Both the position numbers and the translations under genes were made by a program. This document shows, in pieces, positions 56,437 through 64,000 of a DNA stretch of 64,000 bases; position 1 is the first letter of the stretch, and each line of letters starts with the position of its first letter. Origin of the DNA: Candidatus Merdivicinus faecavium (GTDB lineage: Bacteria; Bacillota; Clostridia; Oscillospirales; Ruminococcaceae). The stretch is taken from contig DVKD01000039.1 of the NCBI GenBank assembly GCA_018716285.1, positions 1-64,000 on the forward strand, written 5' to 3'. Below the pieces are notes generated by a model. The model worked only from the letters and a program-made list of their open reading frames with translations, was not told where the DNA came from and ran no database searches.

Positions 56437-58307
56437 CTTGATTTCTCCCCTTTCTGATCTGCGGCGGCGGTGCGGAATATGAGAAGGCCGTCGTAAAGCT
56501 CGTGCAGGGTGCCGAGGCGGCGAACCTGCGGCGTGCCGCTTTCCACAAATTTGGGCGTCGGCGGGAAAACGCTGTCATCGTACCGCGATTCGACCGGCAC
56601 GATATGGAGGCTCAGCTGCAGGGATTCGTCGAGCGAAAAGCCGATGAAGAACAGCAGATTGCTGCCGAGGACGTCGCTTCCGAAGGTAAACGCCTTCTGC
56701 AGCTCCTGGGCCACCGGCACCCGCTGGCCGAACGCCGGGTTGTCGGTCAGGTTGATGAGGATCTGGTCGATCTTGCTGGCCCCGCAGGGGAGCGGCGTCC
56801 CGTCGGCGTTTAAGAGGTAGCAGGGCTGCCCTTCCCGCACGACGTCGTCCTTGCGGATGGAATAGAGGTCCACCTGCTTCCCGTCCGGATCGAGGGCGCA
56901 GAAGCCGACCGAGAAGGGGCTGGTCTGGATGACCTCGATCACATGGTTGGCGGCGAGGGTGAGGCCGTAGGAGACGGCCATCGCCCGCTCGCTCTGGACG
57001 AGCTGCTGGCTGAACCGGGGATCGAAGCCCTCGCCCTGCCAGCCCATCTCCTCCTTGACCTGCGCCTCGACCAGCGGGAAGTTGCAGAATCCGCCGCAGA
57101 GGATGATCCGGAAGAGCCCTTCGCCGGAGTTCTCGTTCCGTCCGGCGTCGGCAGCGGTCCAGGGGATGCCTTTTTCGTCCAGGTACTGGCGGACCTCGGC
57201 GATCTCCTTGCGGATGACCGGCGCGATGTGGCGGTCATAGGCCCCCATCAGCAGGCCGTAGCTGATGTCCAGCGTGTCCTCATCCGCCCCGGCCTCGTCG
57301 TCATCCAGGCCGTTGAAGTCGATAGAAAAGGCGGTCTCCTTCATCTCCTCCGCCTCATCCATCCCGCCGAGGTAGTAGATTTCGCGCAGGGCGCGGAGGT
57401 TGTCGCTGATGCTCGTGCACTCCCGCCCCTCTTCCGCGGCGCGGGAAACGAGATTTTCGCCGCTGTCGCCCAAAATGGTCGCCTCGACCGCCCGGACGTA
57501 CTGCTGGAACTTCGGCCCCCGGACGATCTCCTGCTCGCTGCGGCCGGTCAGGGCTGCGAGCGCCATCAAAACGACCATCTCCATATACGCGATGCCGGAG
57601 GCGCCGAGGGTGCGGTCGGTATTCTCGCCGACGCCGTTGCGGAAAACGCCGCGGATCCGGCTGCGGGGACCGTTCTCGTCGGCCTCGCAGACGGTGAGGT
57701 CGAGGGTGCCGCCGCCCGCGTCAAAGACGAAGCAGTGCCCGCGGAAGGGCCGGCCGGCTTCCCGCCGGTATTTGTGGACAAAGTAGGCGCAGGCCGCGAC
57801 CGGCTCGGAAACCAGCCGCACCCGCTTGACCTGCGGGAGGCTTTTGCAGATGTCGAGGAGCTGGGTCCGCGCGTCGTAGGTGCTCTCCTTGCGGAGCCAG
57901 CTTTCCGGCACCCCGATGGCGACCTCCTCCAGCTCGGAGAGGGAAAAATTCTGGGCGACGGCGGAAAAAATGAACTGGTAGTAGCGCCGGCAGATCTCCT
58001 CCGGGGTATCCGGGGCGGTATAGCCGCGCTCGGCGATCATCTCCTGGTTCTCCTCGGCAAGCAGGAGCTTCCAGCCGGTCCAGCTGCGGCAGGGGCGGTC
58101 AGCCGTCGCCTGATTGACAGCAGTCTTTGCCTGGGCGGCAAACAGGTAGGAGGTCTGCCCCTTTCTTGTCTTCGCAGCGACGATGGACGGCAGGTAAGGG
58201 CTGTCCATCCCCTGGGTGATAAAGGGGTGAAGCTGCTCATCCTCCCCGAGGTAGGAGACCGAAAAGTAGGTAGAGCCTCCGTCGACGCCAAATCCGCTGT
58301 ATTTCAT
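56433..58307 (-). CDS. Hsp70/actin-fold ATPase-like protein
   Basis: GVDGGSTYFSVSYLG (phosphate-1-like), VFDAGGGTLDLTVCE (phosphate-2), ILCGGFCNFPLVEAQVKEEMG (adenosine-like), followed by a short beta-domain-like tail. Confidence 0.8.
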   Translation of the reverse strand: MKYSGFGVDGGSTYFSVSYLGEDEQLHPFITQGMDSPYLPSIVAAKTRKGQTSYLFAAQAKTAVNQATADRPCRSWTGWKLLLAEENQEMIAERGYTAPDTPEEICRRYYQFIFSAVAQNFSLSELEEVAIGVPESWLRKESTYDARTQLLDICKSLPQVKRVRLVSEPVAACAYFVHKYRREAGRPFRGHCFVFDAGGGTLDLTVCEADENGPRSRIRGVFRNGVGENTDRTLGASGIAYMEMVVLMALAALTGRSEQEIVRGPKFQQYVRAVEATILGDSGENLVSRAAEEGRECTSISDNLRALREIYYLGGMDEAEEMKETAFSIDFNGLDDDEAGADEDTLDISYGLLMGAYDRHIAPVIRKEIAEVRQYLDEKGIPWTAADAGRNENSGEGLFRIILCGGFCNFPLVEAQVKEEMGWQGEGFDPRFSQQLVQSERAMAVSYGLTLAANHVIEVIQTSPFSVGFCALDPDGKQVDLYSIRKDDVVREGQPCYLLNADGTPLPCGASKIDQILINLTDNPAFGQRVPVAQELQKAFTFGSDVLGSNLLFFIGFSLDESLQLSLHIVPVESRYDDSVFPPTPKFVESGTPQVRRLGTLHELYDGLLIFRTAAADQKGEKSR

Positions 58308-58339
58308 GATTGACCACTCCTTCGCGTATTTTCAGTGCG

Positions 58340-59650
58340 TCAGCCCACCGCCGTAAAGCGCTCGAGGTCGGGGACCTTGCGGCAGTCGTGCTGCGCGTCG
58401 GGCTGCGCGCCGATTTCTTCGTGCAGAAGCTGCCCGATCTCAGCCGACGTCTGGTGGGCGCGGCCGTAATCATCCTCACCGTCATAGACGATGAAATCGA
58501 CATTGGGCTTGCCGGAACCGTCGCCGCCGATGCGGAATGCGACCCGGTTGCCGGAGCCGTCGTTGTAAACTAAGGACATATCCTCCCGCTCATCGCCGCC
58601 GCAGTAGTCGGCGACCTCGCGCTGCCAGCTGCTGCCGGTCATGACGTCGTTGATGGCGAGGGCCTGCCGGAGGGCGGCCTCGGAGCGGATGAGCGCGTCG
58701 GTGGCCTGCTGGGAAGCGACGTGCGCTTCCTCGCGGACGGCAGCCAGAGCGGCGGCGACTTCGTCAAGCTGAGAGAAGCCGACCGATTCGTCTCTGTCGG
58801 CCCGGTCGAGGACGGCCATCTGCGCATCGAAACGCCGGCGCAGGTCGGTCACAGCGCCGCGGGTCCAGAAGTCGACGTCGCAGGGGCGGGTGACCTGTTC
58901 GCCGTCGGATTCAAAGGTCACCTCGCGGCTTCCGAGGGTTTCGAGCTCGGAGAGCAGGGCGCTCGCCTCTTTGCGGAGGAAGAGCAGGGTGTCGGCGAAC
59001 TGGCGGTTCTGGATAGTCAGCCGGCCCTTGAGGGCGTAGGCTTCGGGGACGCAGACATTCGCGGTGCCAAGGGCGGCCTCGGCGTTGCCGGCGCGGAGGG
59101 AGGCTTCACCGGCTTCCAGCTGCTGGCGGAGGGTGGCAAAGCGCTCGCCCTCAAAACGGCCGGGGTGCAGGCCCTGCATCTCCTCGACCTGGCCGCGGAG
59201 CTCTTTCAAAGCGCAGGCAGCGGCCTCATGGGCGCTCTCCTTCTGGGCGGCAATGGCCTGGAACTGGGCGGCGGTCTCCTTCGACAGGCTCTGGACCTGG
59301 TCGCTGATGCCGCGGATGCGGGTGTTCATCTGGCCCATCGCCAGGCGGATGGACTCGAAGCTCTGCTGGGTCTGGGCCTGTTCGGCCTGCTGCTGGCGGG
59401 TGAGCGCATCGATGCGGTCGTTGAAGCGCCGGTTTAACTCTGCCGTCTCCTTGCGGGCGGCGTTTGCCTCCCTGCGGCTGCGTTCGGCGGCGGCCTCCGC
59501 TTCGCGGCGCCTGCTTTCGAGCTCGCGGCTGCGCTGCTGTTCCCGGCGGAGGCTCTCCTGGGCGGCTGCGGCCTGGGCGCGGTTGGCGGCGCTTTCGCGC
59601 ATCTGGCGGTTGTAGTCGTTGCGGTTGACTACCATAGTGTATCCGGACAT
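58340..59650 (-). CDS. Long coiled-coil protein with small C-terminal globular region
   Basis: Ala/Arg/Glu/Gln heptads over first ~170 aa; C-terminal VDFIVYDGEDDYGRAHQTSAEIGQLLHEEIG. Confidence 0.75.
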   Translation of the reverse strand: MSGYTMVVNRNDYNRQMRESAANRAQAAAAQESLRREQQRSRELESRRREAEAAAERSRREANAARKETAELNRRFNDRIDALTRQQQAEQAQTQQSFESIRLAMGQMNTRIRGISDQVQSLSKETAAQFQAIAAQKESAHEAAACALKELRGQVEEMQGLHPGRFEGERFATLRQQLEAGEASLRAGNAEAALGTANVCVPEAYALKGRLTIQNRQFADTLLFLRKEASALLSELETLGSREVTFESDGEQVTRPCDVDFWTRGAVTDLRRRFDAQMAVLDRADRDESVGFSQLDEVAAALAAVREEAHVASQQATDALIRSEAALRQALAINDVMTGSSWQREVADYCGGDEREDMSLVYNDGSGNRVAFRIGGDGSGKPNVDFIVYDGEDDYGRAHQTSAEIGQLLHEEIGAQPDAQHDCRKVPDLERFTAVG

Positions 59651-59771
59651 ACAATACCTCTCCTTCAAAAATCTATTTGGGTTTCTGCGGGATTTTCTCC
59701 CTTTCGCCCTAATAAAATCACGGGAGGATGTTTTCTGTCAGATGGGGAAAAATTTTTTTGGATAGTATCTG

Positions 59772-62700
59772 TCACGCCTCGTCCGCTCCCCCATACGCCT
59801 CGCGGGCCAGCGCCCAGAAGTTGCGGATGTGGGCCATGAAGTTCACCTCATCGCCTGTTTCGCCGAAGGCGCCCTGGAAGATGCCGCCGGCATAGCCGTC
59901 CTCGAGCAGGACGGGGCTGCCGGAGTTGCCGTGCTTGCCTTCGATCTGGAGGTCGACGACCTCGCGCACGCCCCTCGTGCGCTTGATGCCGGCTGCGACC
60001 CTGCCGTCATAGAGGTGCAGGTTGGTCAGCCCTTTCGGGAAGCCCGGCATCCAGACCGGCTCGCCGATGCGGCAGTTGTAATCCGCCGGCGCCAGGGGGA
60101 TGCAGGGGTAGCTGTCGCCCCGCTCCAGCCGGATGACCGCGATGTCCCGCGCCTCATCCGCGAGCAGGACCTGGCAGGGGCACCAGACCGGCTGCCCGTC
60201 CCGGTACCCGATCCGGATCTCGACCTTCACCGCATCCCGCACGCAGTGGGCGCAGGTGAGGACGTCCCCCTCCGGGGAGACAAGGAAGGCGGTGCCGGTG
60301 CCGAGGCCGCCGGCCGTCTGGAGTCTCAGGTAGAGCACCGCGTTCAGCCGCTCTTCCGGGTCGGCCGGAACGGCGTTGTCGGTGGCCTGGGCGATCCGCT
60401 CGAGGGCCTCCCGCGCGGCACGGAGGCCGGCGGGGGTCCGGAAGGTGCGGACTGCGGACGATGCGGCAACGGTGCGGTCTTCCGGGTCGATGTCCTCCGG
60501 CGTCAGGATCCAGCGGTCGGGGAGCTTATCGACATCCTGCCCGGCTTCCGCCGCCTTCTGCATCCGCCGCGAATGGCAGGTGATCGAGCGGTTGATATAG
60601 TTGCGGACCTCCCGCGCGTTGCCGAATTCCGGGTCGTTTTGGGCGATCCAGGCCGCGAAGATGCGCTCGCTTTCGGCTAAGAACTCCTCCGAAGCGCTGT
60701 CAAAATTCTCATTTTTGGTCATCACTTCCGCAATCTGCCGGAGCTCGGAAGCGGCATAGTTTGGGAAGTGCACCTTAGAAAACCGGGACTTTAAGCCCGG
60801 GTTCGTTTTGATGAGCTCATCGAGCTGCTTTTCATACCCGGCGAAAATCACAGTTACCTCGCCTTTATGGTTTTCCACATATTTCATCAGCTCATCCAGC
60901 GCCTGCTCCCCGATGCGGGTATCCCGCAGGGTATAGGCCTCGTCGACAAAGAGGATGCCGCCGAGCGCTTCGTCGAGCTGCTTTTTCAGCTTCCCGATCG
61001 CGTCCCCGGTGAGCAGGCCCTGCACGTCGACCTCGACAAACCGGCCGTGACTGAGTGCGCCGATCCGGCGCAGGATCGGCCCCATCCGTTTGGCGACCTC
61101 ATTTTTACCGGTGCCGGGGTTGCCGACGAAAAGGTACGCCTCCCCTTTCTGGCTGTTTTTCGCGCCGCCGCGGGTGCCGAATTGGATGTTCGCCATCAGA
61201 TCCCTGATCTTCTGCTTCACATTGCCGAGACCGATCAGGCCGTCCAGCTCCTGCCAGGGGTCGGCGCTGAGCGCGCGCTTTTCCCAGTAGGGCTTCAAAT
61301 CCTCGTGGATGATGTCGGGGGTCATGACCTCCTGCCTGCCTTCAAACTTCAGCCAGGAGTCGCTGAGCGGCTGATAGAACTCGTTTTCCATCGTGCGGAT
61401 GTTCGCCCATTCCTTGTCGCTGCTCCGGCGGGTATTGTACCAGTTTTCAAAGAAGGCGGGCAGGCCCTTTTCCAGTTCGGGGGAGAAAGGGATATCCCGC
61501 GCCTTTTTGCGGAAGATGCGGTACAGCTGGTCGGAGGTGTAGTCGGGGATTTCGATTTGGGTGGGGAAACGGCTGTCAAAGCCCGGATACTTCTTAAACA
61601 GGTCGTGCGACTGCTGCTTGTAGCCCGCCAGAACGACAGCCATCGTCCCGCGGCGTTCCAAGGCAACGGTGAGCAGCGCGTCCATGATGTCCTTCTGGAA
61701 GCTGTCCCCGTCCTGATTGTCCCCGCCGTCCATCTGGTAAATCTCGTCGACAAAGAGGACGCCCTGGTCGGCTTCGTCCGCCTTCTGGCGCAGCATGGCC
61801 GAGGAGTGGCCGACGTACTTCCCTTTCAGGTCGGCTTTGGTGACTTTGACGACATGCCCAACCTTTAAGAGGCCGTAGTGGAGGAGCAGCATGCCGTAGT
61901 ACTCGGCGAGGGTAGTCTTGCCGGTGCCGGGAGGCCCTAAGAGGACGAGGTTGAAGTTCGGCGGTTGCCCTACAAACTGAACTTCGCTTCCGAACCGCTC
62001 GAGGGTGAGGGCGTCTGCGGCTGCTTCCTTCCGGCGCGCCCTGTTGGCCTGGCGGACGACTTCGAGAATATGCTTCTCAAGCTTGGCAAAGCCATTGGTG
62101 TCCCGCAGCCGGTCGAGCAGCTTCTGGTGCTTATTTTCCTGCTCCGCATAGGCGGCGCGGAGCAGGGGGCCGAACTTGTCGGGGTTGTCGCGCAGGCTGC
62201 GGCAGAAGGTGAAGACCGGGGCTTCGGGGTCGAAGCTGTAGACCCGCAGCTGGCTGCTGCTCTCCTCGCCGGGCTGCAGATGCTCCCGCAGATAGGCGAC
62301 CAGGACCTTTGCGAGCGCCGCCCGCTCCTCGGCGGTGATGGAAAGGTTATAGAAGACCGCGGCGCGGTCGAGCAGCCTGCCCGCTTCGTCGAGGCCGACG
62401 CTGCGCCCGCGGATCAGCCGGTATCCGAGCGTCTTCTCGAGCCCCTCGAGCGCCTTGCTGCGGGAATCCTGGCTCTTGTATTCCTCGACCTGCTCCTGCA
62501 GAAGGTAGGAGCAGATGGTCTCGTAGAAGGAGCTTTCGTGCTGGTAATCCTCGATCAGCCGCTCTTCGCTCCGGGTTGTAAAAATCATGATGCTGCGGCC
62601 GCGCCGGTATTCCCCGGTGCTGGCAATCAGGTCGCGCAGGATCTCCCGCACGCAGGGGAGGCTGAAATAGCAGAAAGATTCCTCCGGGAAAATAATCGCG

Positions 62701-63161
62701 GTGCGGAGCTTTTCCGACTGCATACAGGGGAGGATGACATTCCGGAAGTTCTGCTCAAAGCTCTTGGCATTGTTGATAAAGGGCTTTTTCATCCGGACCG
62801 GGCCGATTTCGCTGCTGCGGCCCGCATAATCCCCGTCCATTTCGGCAAAGCGGTCCCGTCCGAGCTTATTCTGGGAAGCGTTCTTCGCGCCGTGCTTCTG
62901 CAAAAACTCCTCCTTGCTGCCCGAGAATTTCTCATAATCCGCAGCGAAACGGAAGGCGTACTCGGAGAAGCGGTCGTAGGTCTCGAAATAGAGGATCTTC
63001 GCGTCGTTGACGGCGAAGACGATCCGATCAAAGCCCTGCTCGCGCAGGGTGCGGTAAAGGTAGGCGTTCTGGTCGATGACCTCGAGGGATGGGAGGATAA
63101 AGCGGTCCCGGGTGCAGGCATAGAAATAATAAAGGCTCCGGTTTTCATGAAATTGTAACAT
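59772..63161 (-). CDS. Double CbxX/CfqX-type AAA+ ATPase fused to C-terminal trypsin-like serine protease
   Basis: GPPGTGKTT/GVLFVDEIYQ and GNPGTGKNE/GGILFVDEAYTL in tandem; C-terminus TCAHCV, RDIAVIRL, GKHGNSGSPV (H/D/S triad). Confidence 0.85.
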   Translation of the reverse strand: MLQFHENRSLYYFYACTRDRFILPSLEVIDQNAYLYRTLREQGFDRIVFAVNDAKILYFETYDRFSEYAFRFAADYEKFSGSKEEFLQKHGAKNASQNKLGRDRFAEMDGDYAGRSSEIGPVRMKKPFINNAKSFEQNFRNVILPCMQSEKLRTAIIFPEESFCYFSLPCVREILRDLIASTGEYRRGRSIMIFTTRSEERLIEDYQHESSFYETICSYLLQEQVEEYKSQDSRSKALEGLEKTLGYRLIRGRSVGLDEAGRLLDRAAVFYNLSITAEERAALAKVLVAYLREHLQPGEESSSQLRVYSFDPEAPVFTFCRSLRDNPDKFGPLLRAAYAEQENKHQKLLDRLRDTNGFAKLEKHILEVVRQANRARRKEAAADALTLERFGSEVQFVGQPPNFNLVLLGPPGTGKTTLAEYYGMLLLHYGLLKVGHVVKVTKADLKGKYVGHSSAMLRQKADEADQGVLFVDEIYQMDGGDNQDGDSFQKDIMDALLTVALERRGTMAVVLAGYKQQSHDLFKKYPGFDSRFPTQIEIPDYTSDQLYRIFRKKARDIPFSPELEKGLPAFFENWYNTRRSSDKEWANIRTMENEFYQPLSDSWLKFEGRQEVMTPDIIHEDLKPYWEKRALSADPWQELDGLIGLGNVKQKIRDLMANIQFGTRGGAKNSQKGEAYLFVGNPGTGKNEVAKRMGPILRRIGALSHGRFVEVDVQGLLTGDAIGKLKKQLDEALGGILFVDEAYTLRDTRIGEQALDELMKYVENHKGEVTVIFAGYEKQLDELIKTNPGLKSRFSKVHFPNYAASELRQIAEVMTKNENFDSASEEFLAESERIFAAWIAQNDPEFGNAREVRNYINRSITCHSRRMQKAAEAGQDVDKLPDRWILTPEDIDPEDRTVAASSAVRTFRTPAGLRAAREALERIAQATDNAVPADPEERLNAVLYLRLQTAGGLGTGTAFLVSPEGDVLTCAHCVRDAVKVEIRIGYRDGQPVWCPCQVLLADEARDIAVIRLERGDSYPCIPLAPADYNCRIGEPVWMPGFPKGLTNLHLYDGRVAAGIKRTRGVREVVDLQIEGKHGNSGSPVLLEDGYAGGIFQGAFGETGDEVNFMAHIRNFWALAREAYGGADEA

Positions 63162-63317
63162 ACGTCCATCTCCTTGCTAAATTTTTCACCCTGATAAAGG
63201 TGAAAAAAACCTCTTTCTGTCACCTGAGAGCGCGCAAATTTCCCGTGAGAATTTTGTGGATTGTGCGAAAGCCCGCCTCTTCCAAAGAAAAGGCGGTGCG
63301 TTTCTTGCGTTTCTTTC

Positions 63318-63346
63318 ATTATATCAATTTTTCCGGTGCAATGCAA
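63318..63346 (-). promoter_or_regulatory. Promoter of the AAA-protease operon
   Basis: Minus strand TTGCAT (63341-63346), 17 nt, TATAAT (63318-63323). Confidence 0.7.
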
Positions 63347-63384
63347 TCCATTTTAGATAAAAATCTGTCACAAAACCGCCTCTG

Positions 63385-64000
63385 CTAGCGGAACTCCACC
63401 GGACAGCGGATCCCCGCGTCCGCGATCTCCTGCTGCCGGTTTCTCCAGGAACGCGGCAAGACGGCGCGCTGAAGGCGCCATTGGCTAAAGGCGGATTTGC
63501 CGAGATGCATTAAGCTGTCCGGCAGCTCGATCTCCTTGAGGTTCTCGCAGTCCTCAAATGTTTTCTCCTCGATCGCTTCCAGCCCCTCGGGGAGGGAGAT
63601 GGAACGCAGGGACGAGTTCCGCCAGAAGGCGCACTTCCCGATGACCCGGAGGGTGGAGGGGAGCTTTACCTCTTCCAGTTTTGTGCAGTGGTCAAAGCAG
63701 TAGTTGCCCAGCTCCCGCACCCCTTCCGGGATAAATATCCGGCGGACTGTGCCGCTTTCCCGCAGGGCGTTGAAACCGAGCCTGGTCACCGGCTGTCCCG
63801 CGAAGGTCTGCGGCACGGTGAGGACTTCCGGCGCTGCGGCGCCTTTTTTCAAACACAGAGCGCCGCTGCCGTCCATTTCCCAGAGCCTTTCATCGGCGGC
63901 GGGGTCTGGCTCCGGCCGGTTCCCGCGGGGGGATCGCTCCATCTGCCGGGGCCTGGCGGGATAGACAGGCTCCTGCGCCTGCAGGCGGGCGAGTTCCTCC
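63385..64000 (-). CDS. BspA-type LRR_5 protein, N-terminus possibly beyond window
   Basis: Repeats VRRIFIPEGVRELGNYCFDHCTKLEEVKLPSTLRVIGKCAFWRNSSLRSISLPEGLEAIEEKTFEDCENLKEIELPDSLMHLGKSAF; frame stays open to the window edge upstream of ATG 63942. Confidence 0.8.
   Translation of the reverse strand, partial: EELARLQAQEPVYPARPRQMERSPRGNRPEPDPAADERLWEMDGSGALCLKKGAAAPEVLTVPQTFAGQPVTRLGFNALRESGTVRRIFIPEGVRELGNYCFDHCTKLEEVKLPSTLRVIGKCAFWRNSSLRSISLPEGLEAIEEKTFEDCENLKEIELPDSLMHLGKSAFSQWRLQRAVLPRSWRNRQQEIADAGIRCPVEFR

Noticed and set aside
56943-58313. 456-aa plus-strand ORF
   Set aside because: Antisense shadow of the Hsp70-like gene.
1-64000. Mobile elements, prophage, rRNA/tRNA genes
   Set aside because: No transposase, integrase, phage structural gene, rRNA or tRNA signature recognised on either strand.

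Overview
This 64 kb window looks like Clostridia/Oscillospiraceae-type chromosome. It is GC-rich, and the family calls below come from reading the translations, not from database searches. Contents, left to right: (i) an unusual AT-richer, ORF-poor region (about 0.2-1.34 kb) with a near-consensus promoter and a dispersed array of ribosome-binding-site + ATG + almost immediate stop motifs; (ii) housekeeping genes: ypeB, pcrA, a YibE/F protein, a TIM-barrel isomerase, a DegV protein, a YfbR-like nucleotidase, a YfhO protein, GT2, GNAT, a DUF6506-like protein, GH92, hpf, an amidohydrolase and asnB; (iii) a minus-strand dcw cell-wall/division cluster (mraZ-rsmH-ftsL-PBP-murE-murF-mraY-ftsW-murG-murA-ftsQ-ftsZ) with no murD, murC or ftsA; (iv) two bPH-domain membrane proteins behind a structured leader; (v) sugar uptake and catabolism loci (SBP, YesN-like regulator, two permeases, GH130, UroD-like protein, AraC, DHDPS-like protein, LDH, class II aldolase, lyxose isomerase-like protein, PfkB kinase, ROK); (vi) a compact minus-strand operon encoding a double-AAA+/trypsin-like protease fusion, two coiled-coil proteins, an Hsp70-like protein and a zinc-ribbon protein, with a BspA-type LRR protein upstream. 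Best candidates for something undescribed are the SD/mini-ORF array RNA at 0.2-1.34 kb, the AAA+-protease/Hsp70-like operon at 54.9-63.4 kb, the four-way-junction leader at about 37.9-38.05 kb, and a gene with two in-frame TAG codons at 13.7-14.65 kb.
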